Shown: piece after piece, positions 29,501 to 41,799 of the stretch
Position numbering within the stretch: the stretch's first letter is position 1
How the letters are laid out: every line of letters begins with the position of its first letter
NCBI RefSeq assembly: GCF_040115645.1
Contig: NW_027096008.1
Span: forward strand, 1,302,001 to 1,366,000
Length of the DNA: 64,000 nucleotides
Source: Euwallacea fornicatus
Taxonomy: Eukaryota; Arthropoda; Insecta; Coleoptera; Curculionidae
Direction of reading: 5' to 3'
Translations under genes and position numbers: made by a program
The notes under the pieces: model-generated
Told to the model about the DNA's origin: nothing
Seen by the model: only the letters and a program-made list of their open reading frames with translations
Databases searched by the model: none

Positions 29501-31387
29501 TTCTTAAACAAAGTGTCAAATTAATCAGCTCGACGAGATCTTTAAAATGACACAACAATTCATGATTGCATCTTGTTGAATTTCCAAGAAAAATAGTACT
29601 TTATGTGCTCAAACACACAAGTTTTGTGACTTTTCCAAATTTGAAGCTCGATAACTTTGGCAAATGTGGACCAAATTTGTTAAACAAAGTGTCAAATTAA
29701 TCAGCTCGACGAGATTTTGAATATGTCACAACACATCATGATTGTATCTTGTTGAATTTCCAAGAAAAATAGTACTTTATGTGCTCAAACACACAACTTT
29801 TGTGACTTTTCAAACTTTGAAGCTCGATAGCTTTGGCAAATGTGGACCAAATTTGTTAACCAAAGTGTCAAATTAATCAGCTCGACGAGATCTTTAAAAT
29901 GACACAACAATTCATGATTGCATCTTGTTGAATTTCCAAGAAAAATAGTACTTTATGTGCTCAAACACACAACTTTTGTGACTTTTCCAATTTTGAAGCT
30001 CGATAACTTCGGCAAATGAGGACCAAATTTGTTAAACAAAGTGTCAAATTAATCAGCTCGACGAGATTTTGAATATGTCACAACACATCATGATTGTATC
30101 TTGTTGAATTTCCAAGAAAAATAGTACTTTATGTGCTCAAACACACAACTTTTGTGACTTTTCCAATTTTGAAGCTCGATAACTTCGGCAAATGTGGACC
30201 AAATTTGTTAACCAAAGTGTCAAATTCATCAGCTCGACGAGATCTTTAAAATGACACAACAATTCATGATTGCATCTTGTTGAATTTCCAAGAAAAATAG
30301 TACTTTATGTGCTCAAACACACAACTTTTGTGACTTTTCCAACTTTGAAGCTCGATAGCTTCGGCAAATGAGGACCAAATTTGTTAAACAGAGTGTAAAA
30401 TTAATCAGCTCGACGAGATTTTGAATATGTCACAACACATGATGATTGCATCTTGTTGAATTTCTAAGAAAAATAGTACTTTATGTGCTCAAACACACAT
30501 ATTTTGTGACTTTTCAAACTTTGAAGCTCGATAACTTTGGCAAATGTGGACCAAATTTGTTAACCAAAGTGTCAAATTAATCAGCTCGACGAGATTTTGA
30601 ATATGTCACAACACATGATGATTGCATCTTGTTGAATTTCCAAGAAAAATAGTACTTTATGTGCTCAAACACACATATTTTGTGACTTTTCAAACTTTGA
30701 AGCTCGATAGCTTCGGCAAATGAGGACCAAATTTGTTAAACAAAGTGTCAAATTAATCAGCTCGACGAGATTTTGAATAAGTCACAACACATCATGATTG
30801 CATCTTGTTGAATTTCCAAGAAAAATAGTACTTTATGTGCTCAAACACACAACTTTTGTGACTTTTCAAACTTTGAAGCTCGATAGCTTCGGCAAATGAG
30901 GACCAAATTTGTTAAACAGAGTGTAAAATTAATCAGCTCGACGAGATTTTGAATATGTCACAACACATCATGATTGCATCTTGTTGAATTTCCAAGAAAA
31001 ATAGTACTTTATGTGCTCAAACACACAACTTTTGTGACTTTTCAAACTTTGAAGCTCGATAACTTCGGCAAATGTGGAACAAATTTCTTAAACAAAGTGT
31101 CAAATTAATCAGCTCGACGAGATCTTTAAAATGACACAACAATTCATGATTGCATCTTGTTGAATTTCCAAGAAAAATAGTACTTTATGTGCTCAAACAC
31201 ACAACTTTTGTGACTTTTCCAATTTTGAAGCTCGATAACTTCGGCAAATGTGGACCAAATTTGTTAACCAAAGTGTCAAATTCATCAGCTCGACGAGATC
31301 TTTAAAATGACACAACAATTCATGATTGCATCTTGTTGAATTTCCAAGAAAAATAGTACTTTATGTGCTCAAACACACAACTTTTGT
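26542..31387 (+). repeat. 34-monomer higher-order block, copy 2
   Basis: This is the tandem copy of 20560-25405. I found no mismatch at the variant sites checked. Past 31387 the relation continues with an offset of 5630 bp, so copy 2 lacks two monomers found near 25405-25760 in copy 1. The 1-bp-deleted monomers at 25871 and 31501 then line up, as do the following GATCTTTAACATG monomers. Confidence 0.85.
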
Positions 31388-34300
31388 GACTTTTCCAATT
31401 TTGAAGCTCGATAACTTCGGCAAATGAGGACCAAATTTGTTAAACAAAGTGTCAAATTAATCAGCTCGACGAGATTTTGAATATGTCACAACACATCATG
31501 ATTGAAATTGTTGAATTTCCAAGAAAAATAGTACTTTATGTGCTCAAACACACAACTTTTGTGACTTTTCAAACTTTGAAGCTCGATAACTTCGGCAAAT
31601 GTGGAACAAATTTCTTAAACAAAGTGTCAAATTAATCAGCTCGACGAGATCTTTAAAATGACACAACAATTCATGATTGTATCTTGTTGAATTTCCAAGA
31701 AAAATAGTACTTTATGTGCTCAAACACACAACTTTTGTGACTTTTCAAACTTTGAAGCTCGATAACTTCGGCAAATGTGGAACAAATTTCTTAAACAAAG
31801 TGTCAAATTAATCAGCTCGACGAGATCTTTAACATGACACAACAATTCATGATTGCATCTTGTTGAATTTCCAAGAAAAATAGTACTTTATGTGCTCAAA
31901 CACACAAGTTTTGTGACTTTTCCAAATTTGAAGCTCGATAACTTTGGCAAATGTGGACCAAATTTGTTAAACAAAGTGTCAAATTAATCAGCTCGACGAG
32001 ATTTTGAATATGTCACAACACATCATGATTGTATCTTGTTGAATTTCCAAGAAAAATAGTACTTTATGTGCTCAAACACACAACTTTTGTGACTTTTCCA
32101 ATTTTGAAGCTCGATAACTTCGGCAAATGTGGACCAAATTTGTTAACCAAAGTGTCAAATTCATCAGCTCGACGAGATCTTTAAAATGACACAACAATTC
32201 ATGATTGCATCTTGTTGAATTTCCAAGAAAAATAGTACTTTATGTGCTCAAACACACAACTTTTGTGACTTTTCCAACTTTGAAGCTCGATAGCTTCGGC
32301 AAATGAGGACCAAATTTGTTAAACAGAGTGTAAAATTAATCAGCTCGACGAGATTTTGAATATGTCACAACACATGATGATTGCATCTTGTTGAATTTCT
32401 AAGAAAAATAGTACTTTATGTGCTCAAACACACATATTTTGTGACTTTTCAAACTTTGAAGCTCGATAACTTTGGCAAATGTGGACCAAATTTGTTAACC
32501 AAAGTGTCAAATTAATCAGCTCGACGAGATTTTGAATATGTCACAACACATGATGATTGCATCTTGTTGAATTTCCAAGAAAAATAGTACTTTATGTGCT
32601 CAAACACACATATTTTGTGACTTTTCAAACTTTGAAGCTCGATAGCTTCGGCAAATGAGGACCAAATTTGTTAAACAAAGTGTCAAATTAATCAGCTCGA
32701 CGAGATTTTGAATAAGTCACAACACATCATGATTGCATCTTGTTGAATTTCCAAGAAAAATAGTACTTTATGTGCTCAAACACACAACTTTTGTGACTTT
32801 TCAAACTTTGAAGCTCGATAGCTTCGGCAAATGAGGACCAAATTTGTTAAACAGAGTGTAAAATTAATCAGCTCGACGAGATTTTGAATATGTCACAACA
32901 CATCATGATTGCATCTTGTTGAATTTCCAAGAAAAATAGTACTTTATGTGCTCAAACACACAACTTTTGTGACTTTTCAAACTTTGAAGCTCGATAACTT
33001 CGGCAAATGTGGAACAAATTTCTTAAACAAAGTGTCAAATTAATCAGCTCGACGAGATCTTTAAAATGACACAACAATTCATGATTGCATCTTGTTGAAT
33101 TTCCAAGAAAAATAGTACTTTATGTGCTCAAACACACAACTTTTGTGACTTTTCCAATTTTGAAGCTCGATAACTTCGGCAAATGTGGACCAAATTTGTT
33201 AACCAAAGTGTCAAATTCATCAGCTCGACGAGATCTTTAAAATGACACAACAATTCATGATTGCATCTTGTTGAATTTCCAAGAAAAATAGTACTTTATG
33301 TGCTCAAACACACAAGTTTTGTGACTTTTCCAAATTTGAAGCTCGATAACTTTGGCAAATGTGGACCAAATTTCTTAAACAAAGTGTCAAATTAATCAGC
33401 TCGACGAGATCTTTAAAATGACACAACAATTCATGATTGCATCTTGTTGAATTTCCAAGAAAAATAGTACTTTATGTGCTCAAACACACAAGTTTTGTGA
33501 CTTTCCCAAATTTGAAGCTCGATAACTTTGGCAAATGTGGACCAAATTTGTTAACCAAAGTGTCAAATTAATCAGCTCGACGAGATTTTGAATATGTCAC
33601 AACACATCATGATTGCATCTTGTTGAATTTCCAAGAAAAATAGTACTTTATGTGCTCAAACACACAACTTTTGTGACTTTTCAAACTTTGAAGCTCGATA
33701 ACTTCGGCAAATGTGGAACAAATTTCTTAAACAAAGTGTCAAATTAATCAGCTCGACGAGATCTTTAAAATGACACAACAATTCATGATTGCATCTTGTT
33801 GAATTTCCAAGAAAAATAGTACTTTATGTGCTCAAACACACAAGTTTTGTGACTTTTCCAAATTTGAAGCTCGATAACTTTGGCAAATGTGGACCAAATT
33901 TGTTAACCAAAGTGTCAAATTAATCAGCTCGACGAGATCTTTAAAATGACACAACAATTCATGATTGCATCTTGTTGAACTTCCAAGAAAAATAGTACTT
34001 TATGTGCTCAAACACACATATTTTGTGACTTTTCAAACTCTGAAGCTCGATAACTTTGGCAAATGTGGACCAAATTTGTTACACAAAGTGTCAAAGTAAT
34101 CACCACAACGAGATTTTGAAGATGTCACAACACATCATGATTACATCTTGTTGAACTTCTAAGAAAAATAGTACTTTATGTGCTCAAACACACAACTTTT
34201 GTGACTTTTCAAACTTTAAAGCTCGATAACTTCGGCAAATGTGGACCAAATTTCTTAAACAAAGTGTCAAATTAATCAGCTCGACGAGATCTTTAAAATG

Positions 34301-34667
34301 TCACAACACATCATGATTGCATCTTGTTGAATTTCCAAGAAAAATAGTACTTTATGTGCTCAAACACACAACTTTTGTGACTTTTCCAATTTTGAAGCTC
34401 GATAACTTCGGCAAATGTGGACCAAATTTGTTAACCAAAGTGTCAAATTCATCAGCTCGACGAGATCTTTAAAATGACACAATAATTCATGATTGCATCT
34501 TGTTGAATTTCCAAGAAAAATAGTACTTTATGTGCTCAAACACACAACTTTTGTGACTTTTCAAACTTTGAAGCTCGATAGCTTTGGCAAATGTGGACCA
34601 AATTTCTTAAACAAAGTGTCAAATTAATCAGCTCGACGAGATCTTTAAAATGACACAACAATTCATG

Positions 34668-34843
34668 ATTGCATCTTGTTGAATTTCCAAGAAAAATAGT
34701 ACTTTATGTGCTCAAACACACAACTTTTGTGACTTTTCCAATTTTGAAGCTCGATAACTTCGGCAAATGTGGACCAAATTTGTTAACCAAAGTGTCAAAT
34801 TCATCAGCTCGACGAGATCTTTAAAATGACACAACAATTCATG
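34668..34843 (+). repeat. Reference satellite monomer (176 bp) and its internal landmarks
   Basis: This is one intact copy chosen to describe the unit, using the phase that begins ATTGCATC. It is about 34% G+C. Landmarks in monomer coordinates are: an A5 tract near 24-28; CACACAAC near 50-57; three closely spaced T4 tracts at 58-61, 67-70 and 75-78; AGCTCGATAAC at 81-91; the palindrome CAAATTTG at 108-115; GTTAAC near 115-120; and the dyad CTCGACGAG at 141-149, followed in this subtype by a BglII-type AGATCT. AGCTCG occurs twice, at 81 and 139, 58 bp apart. CpG dinucleotides are clustered at 85, 94, 143 and 146. No CENP-B box-like motif or telomeric TTAGG run is visible. Confidence 0.95.
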
Positions 34844-35919
34844 ATTGCATCTTGTTGAATTTCCAAGAAAAATAGTACTTTATGTGCTCAAACACACAAC
34901 TTTTGTGACTTTTCAAACTTTGAAGCTCGATAACTTCGGCAAATGTGGAACAAATTTCTTAAACAAAGTGTCAAATTAATCAGCTCGACGAGATCTTTAA
35001 AATGACACAACAATTGATGATTGCATCTTGTTGAATTTCCAAGAAAAATAGTACTTTATGTGCTCAAACACACAACTTTTGTGACTTTTCAAACTTTGAA
35101 GCTCGATAGCTTCGGCAAATGAGGACCAAATTTGTTAAACAAAGTGTCAAATTAATCAGCTCGACGAGATTTTGAATATGTCACAACACATCATGATTGC
35201 ATCTTGTTGAATTTCCAAGAAAAATAGTACTTTATGTGCTCAAACACACAACTTTTGTGACTTTTCAAACTTTGAAGCTCGATAGCTTCGGCAAATGAAG
35301 ACCAAATTTGTTAAACAAAGTGTCAAATTAATCAGCTCGACGAGATTTTGAAGATGTCACAACACATCATGATTGCATCTTGTTGAATTTCCAAGAAAAA
35401 TAGTACTTTATGTGCTCAAACACACAACTTTTGTGACTTTTCCAATTTTGAAGCTCGATAAATTTGGCAAATGTGGACCAAATTTGTTAACCAAAGTGTC
35501 AAATTCATCAGCTCGACGAGATCTTTAAAATGACACAACAATTCATGATTGCATCTTGTTGAATTTCCAATAAAAATAGTACTTTATGTGCTCAAACACA
35601 CAACTTTTGTGACTTTTCAAATTTTGAAGCTCGATAACTTCGGCAAATGTGGACCAAATTTCTTAAACAAAGTGTCAAATTAATCAGCTCGACGAGATCT
35701 TTAAAATGACACAACAATTCATGATTGCATCTTGTTGAATTTCCAAGAAAAATAGTACTTTATGTGCTCAAACACACAACTTTTGTGACTTTTCCAATTT
35801 TGAAGCTCGATAACTTCGGCAAATGAGGACCAAATTTGTTAAACAAAGTGTCAAATTAATCAGCTCGACGAGATTTTGAATATGTCACAACACATCATGA
35901 TTGCATCTTGTTGAATTTC

Positions 35920-37960
35920 CAAGAAAAATAGTACTTTATGTGCTCAAACACACAACTTTTGTGACTTTTCAAACTTTGAAGCTCGATAGCTTCGGCAAAT
36001 GAGGACCAAATTTGTTAAACAGAGTGTAAAATTAATCAGCTCGACGAGATTTTGAATATGTCACAACACATCATGATTGCATCTTGTTGAATTTCCAAGA
36101 AAAGTAGTACTTTATGTGCTCAAACACACAACTTTTGTGACTTTTCAAACTTTGAAGCTCGATAGCTTCGGCAAATGAAGACCAAATTTGTTAAACAAAG
36201 TGTCAAATTAATCAGCTCGACGAGATTTTGAAGATGTCACAACACATCATGATTGCATCTTGTTGAATTTCCAAGAAAAATAGTACTTTATGTGCTCAAA
36301 CACACAACTTTTGTGACTTTTCCAAATTTGAAGCTCGATAAATTTGGCAAATGTGGACCAAATTTGTTAACCAAAGTGTCAAATTAATCATCTCGACGAG
36401 ATCTTTAAAATGACACAACAATTCATGATTGCATCTTGTTGAATTTCCAAGAAAAATAGTACTTTATGTGCTCAAACACACAACTTTTGTGACTTTTCCA
36501 ATTTTGAAGCTCGATAACTTCGGCAAATGTGGACCAAATTTGTTAACCAAAGTGTCAAATTCATCAGCTCGACGAGATCTTTAAAATGACACAACAATTC
36601 ATGATTGCATCTTGTTGAATTTCCAAGAAAAATAGTACTTTATGTGCTCAAACACACAACTTTTGTGACTTTTCAAACTTTGAAGCTCGATAACTTCGGC
36701 AAATGTGGAACAAATTTCTTAAACAAAGTGTCAAATTAATCAGCTCGACGAGATCTTTAACATGACACAACAATTCATGATTGCATCTTGTTGAATTTCC
36801 AAGAAAAATAGTACTTTATGTGCTCAAACACACAACTTTTGTGACTTTTCAAACTTTGAAGCTCGATAACTTCGGCAAATGTGGAACAAATTTCTTAAAC
36901 AAAGTGTAAAATTAATCAGCTCGACGAGATTTTGAATATGTCACAACATATCATGATTGCATCTTGTTGAATTTCCAAGAAAAATAGTACTTTATGTGCT
37001 CAAACACACAACTTTTGTGACTTTTCAAATTTTGAAGCTCGATAGCTTCGGCAAATGAAGACCAAATTTGTTAAACAAAGTGTCAAATTAATCAGCTCGA
37101 CGAGATTTTGAAGATGTCACAACACATCATGATTACATCTTGTTGAACTTCTAAGAAAAATAGTACTTTATGTGCTCAAACACACAAGTTTTGTGACTTT
37201 TCCAAATTTGAAGCTCGATAACTTTGGCAAATGTGGACCAAATTTGTTAACCAAAGTGTCAAATTAATCAGCTCGACGAGATTTTGAATATGTCACAACA
37301 CATCATGATTGCATCTTGTTGAATTTCCAAGAAAAATAGTACTTTATGTGCTCAAACACACATATTTTGTGACTTTTCAAACTTTGAAGCTCGATAACTT
37401 TGGCAAATGTGGACCAAATTTGTTAACCAAAGTGTCAAATTAATCAGCTCGACGAGATCTTTAAAATGACACAACAATTCATGATTGCATCTTGTTGAAT
37501 TTCCAAGAAAAATAGTACTTTATGTGCTCAAACACACAACTTTTGTGACTTTTCCAACTTTGAAGCTCGATAGCTTCGGCAAATGAGGACCAAATTTGTT
37601 AAACAGAGTGTAAAATTAATCAGCTCGACGAGATTTTGAATATGTCACAACACATGATGATTGCATCTTGTTGAATTTCCAAGAAAAATAGTACTTTATG
37701 TGCTCAAACACACATATTTTGTGACTTTTCAAACTTTGAAGCTCGATAACTTTGGCAAATGTGGACCAAATTTGTTAACCAAAGTGTCAAATTAATCAGC
37801 TCGACGAGATCTTTAAAATGACACAACAATTCATGATTGCATCTTGTTGAATTTCCAAGAAAAATAGTACTTTATGTGCTCAAACACACAACTTTTGTGA
37901 CTTTTCCAACTTTGAAGCTCGATAGCTTCGGCAAATGAGGACCAAATTTGTTAAACAGAG
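35920..37960 (+). repeat. 15-monomer period block, copy 1
   Basis: The rare variant AAAGTAGTAC at 36101 recurs at 38741, 2640 bp (15 periods) away. The following AATCATCTCG, GATCTTTAACATG, AACATATCATG and CATATTTTG monomers are in the same order in both copies. The same 15-monomer spacing is seen inside the 20.6-31.4 kb blocks, which suggests a recurrent higher-order unit. Confidence 0.75.
37943..37950. other. Paralogous empty insertion site (CAAATTTG)
   Basis: Within the duplicated block, the junction 37946/37947 corresponds to the point where the 2540-bp element interrupts the other copy (52554/55095). Sequence on both sides matches the flanks of the element, including CCAACTTTGAAGCTCGATAG upstream and AACAGAGTGTAAAATTAATC downstream. 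CAAATTTG is intact here, which shows the state before insertion. Confidence 0.85.
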
Positions 37961-38559
37961 TGTAAAATTAATCAGCTCGACGAGATTTTGAATATGTCAC
38001 AACACATGATGATTGCATCTTGTTGAATTTCCAAGAAAAATAGTACTTTATGTGCTCAAACACACATATTTTGTGACTTTTCAAACTTTGAAGCTCGATA
38101 ACTTTGGCAAATGTGGACCAAATTTGTTAAACAGAGTGTCAAATTAATCAGCTCGACGAGATCTTTAAAATGACACAACAATTCATGATTGCATCTTGTT
38201 GAATTTACAAGAAAAATAGTACTTTATGTGCTCAAACACACAAGTTTTGTGACTTTTCCAAATTTGAAGCTCGATAACTTTGGCAAATGTGGACCAAATT
38301 TGTTAAACAAAGTGTCAAATTAATCAGCTCGACAAGGTTATGAAGATGTCACAACACACCATGATTACATCTTGTTGAACTTCCAAGAAAAATAGTACTT
38401 TATGTGCTCAAACACACATATTTTGTGACTTTTCAAACTCTGAAGCTCGATAACTTTGGCAAATGTGGACCAAATTTGTTACACAAAGTGTCAAAGTAAT
38501 CACCTCAACGAGATTTTGAAGATGTCACAACACATCATGATTACATCTTGTTGAACTTC

Positions 38560-40600
38560 TAAGAAAAATAGTACTTTATGTGCTCAAACACACAACTTTT
38601 GTGACTTTTCAAACTTTGAAGCTCGATAGCTTCGGCAAATGAGGACCAAATTTGTTAAACAGAGTGTAAAATTAATCAGCTCGACGAGATTTTGAATATG
38701 TCACAACACATCATGATTGCATCTTGTTGAATTTCCAAGAAAAGTAGTACTTTATGTGCTCAAACACACAACTTTTGTGACTTTTCAAACTTTGAAGCTC
38801 GATAGCTTCGGCAAATGAAGACCAAATTTGTTAAACAAAGTGTCAAATTAATCAGCTCGACGAGATTTTGAAGATGTCACAACACATCATGATTGCATCT
38901 TGTTGAATTTCCAAGAAAAATAGTACTTTATGTGCTCAAACACACAACTTTTGTGACTTTTCCAAATTTGAAGCTCGATAAATTTGGCAAATGTGGACCA
39001 AATTTGTTAACCAAAGTGTCAAATTAATCATCTCGACGAGATCTTTAAAATGACACAACAATTCATGATTGCATCTTGTTGAATTTCCAAGAAAAATAGT
39101 ACTTTATGTGCTCAAACACACAACTTTTGTGACTTTTCCAATTTTGAAGCTCGATAACTTCGGCAAATGTGGACCAAATTTGTTAACCAAAGTGTCAAAT
39201 TCATCAGCTCGACGAGATCTTTAAAATGACACAACAATTCATGATTGCATCTTGTTGAATTTCCAAGAAAAATAGTACTTTATGTGCTCAAACACACAAC
39301 TTTTGTGACTTTTCAAACTTTGAAGCTCGATAACTTCGGCAAATGTGGAACAAATTTCTTAAACAAAGTGTCAAATTAATCAGCTCGACGAGATCTTTAA
39401 CATGACACAACAATTCATGATTGCATCTTGTTGAATTTCCAAGAAAAATAGTACTTTATGTGCTCAAACACACAACTTTTGTGACTTTTCAAACTTTGAA
39501 GCTCGATAACTTCGGCAAATGTGGAACAAATTTCTTAAACAAAGTGTAAAATTAATCAGCTCGACGAGATTTTGAATATGTCACAACATATCATGATTGC
39601 ATCTTGTTGAATTTCCAAGAAAAATAGTACTTTATGTGCTCAAACACACTACTTTTGTGACTTTTCAAATTTTGAAGCTCGATAGCTTCGGCAAATGAAG
39701 ACCAAATTTGTTAAACAAAGTGTCAAATTAATCAGCTCGACGAGATTTTGAAGATGTCACAACACATCATGATTACATCTTGTTGAACTTCTAAGAAAAA
39801 TAGTACTTTATGTGCTCAAACACACAAGTTTTGTGACTTTTCCAAATTTGAAGCTCGATAACTTTGGCAAATGTGGACCAAATTTGTTAACCAAAGTGTC
39901 AAATTAATCAGCTCGACGAGATTTTGAATATGTCACAACACATCATGATTGCATCTTGTTGAATTTCCAAGAAAAATAGTACTTTATGTGCTCAAACACA
40001 CATATTTTGTGACTTTTCAAACTTTGAAGCTCGATAACTTTGGCAAATGTGGACCAAATTTGTTAACCAAAGTGTCAAATTAATCAGCTCGACGAGATCT
40101 TTAAAATGACACAACAATTCATGATTGCATCTTGTTGAATTTCCAAGAAAAATAGTACTTTATGTGCTCAAACACACAACTTTTGTGACTTTTCCAACTT
40201 TGAAGCTCGATAGCTTCGGCAAATGAGGACCAAATTTGTTAAACAGAGTGTAAAATTAATCAGCTCGACGAGATTTTGAATATGTCACAACACATGATGA
40301 TTGCATCTTGTTGAATTTCCAAGAAAAATAGTACTTTATGTGCTCAAACACACATATTTTGTGACTTTTCAAACTTTGAAGCTCGATAACTTTGGCAAAT
40401 GTGGACCAAATTTGTTAACCAAAGTGTCAAATTAATCAGCTCGACGAGATCTTTAAAATGACACAACAATTCATGATTGCATCTTGTTGAATTTCCAAGA
40501 AAAATAGTACTTTATGTGCTCAAACACACAACTTTTGTGACTTTTCCAACTTTGAAGCTCGATAGCTTCGGCAAATGAGGACCAAATTTGTTAAACAGAG
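38560..40600 (+). repeat. 15-monomer period block, copy 2
   Basis: This is the copy of 35920-37960 at +2640 bp. One private substitution (CACACTACTTTT near 39646) was the only difference I noticed. The match ends where CAGAGTGTAAAA is replaced by CAGAGTGTCAAA near 40600. Confidence 0.75.
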
Positions 40601-41799
40601 TGTCAAATTAATCAGCTCGACGAGATCTTTAAAATGACACAACAATTCATGATTGCATCTTGTTGAATTTCCAAGAAAAATAGTACTTTATGTGCTCAAA
40701 CACACAACTTTTGTGACTTTTCAAACTTTGAAGCTCGATAACTTCGGCAAATGTGGAACAAATTTCTTAAACAAAGTGTAAAATTAATCAGCTCGACGAG
40801 ATTTTGAATATGTCACAACACATGATGATTGCATCTTGTTGAATTTCCAAGAAAAATAGTACTTTATGTGCTCAAACACACATATTTTGTGACTTTTCAA
40901 ACTTTGAAGCTCGATAACTTTGGCAAATGTGGACCAAATTTGTTAACCAAAGTGTCAAATTAATCAGCTCGACGAGATCTTTAAAATGACACAACAATTC
41001 ATGATTGCATCTTGTTGAATTTCCAAGAAAAATAGTACTTTATGTGCTCAAACACACAACTTTTGTGACTTTTCAAACTTTGAAGCTCGATAACTTCGGC
41101 AAATGTGGAACAAATTTCTTAAACAAAGTGTAAAATTAATCAGCTCGACGAGATCTTTAAAATGACACAACAATTCATGATTGCATCTTGTTGAATTTCC
41201 AAGAAAAATAGTACTTTATGTGCTCAAACACACAACTTTTGTGACTTTTCCAACTTTGAAGCTCGATAGCTTCGGCAAATGAGGACCAAATTTGTTAAAC
41301 AGAGTGTAAAATTAATCAGCTCGACGAGATTTTGAATATGTCACAACACATGATGATTGCATCTTGTTGAATTTCCAAGAAAAATAGTACTTTATGTGCT
41401 CAAACACACATATTTTGTGACTTTTCAAACTCTGAAGCTCGATAACTTTGGCAAATGTGGACCAAATTTGTTACACAAAGTGTCAAAGTAATCACCTCAA
41501 CGAGATTTTGAAGATGTCACAACACATCATGATTACATCTTGTTGAACTTCTAAGAAAAATAGTACTTTATGTGCTCAAACACACAACTTTTGTGACTTT
41601 TCCAAATTTGAAGCTCGATAACTTTGGCAAATGTGGAACAAATTTCTTAAACAAAGTGTCAAATTAATCAGCACGACGAGATTTTGAATATGTCACAACA
41701 CATCATGATTGCATCTTGTTGAATTTCCAAGAAAAATAGTACTTTATGTGCTCAAACACACAACTTTTGTGACTTTTCAAACTTTGAAGCTCGATAACT

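Larger units (their letters stand above)
33100..38590 (+). repeat. Long-range duplicated block, copy 1 (holds the uninterrupted insertion site)
   Basis: This block matches 48060-55740 minus the inserted element. The offset is 14960 bp (85 periods) at first, for example the rare ACTTTAAAGCTCG at 34211 and 49171. It becomes 14608 bp (83 periods) later, for example TTTCCAATAAAAATAG (35571 and 50179) and AAAGTAGTAC (36101 and 50709), so this copy has two extra monomers near 34480-34830. After the element the offset is 17148 bp, and the shared rare AACAGAGTGTCAAA and CGACAAGGTTATG monomers follow in the same order until about 38590. Confidence 0.85.

Noticed and set aside
34668..34843. Derivation of the 176-bp monomer from three 58-bp subunits
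   Set aside because: AGCTCG occurs twice 58 bp apart, but no third copy lies at the expected place and the surrounding sequence does not align.
34668..34843. CENP-B box in the monomer
   Set aside because: No match to the TTCG....A..CGGG pattern is present; the only TTCGG is followed by CAAATG.
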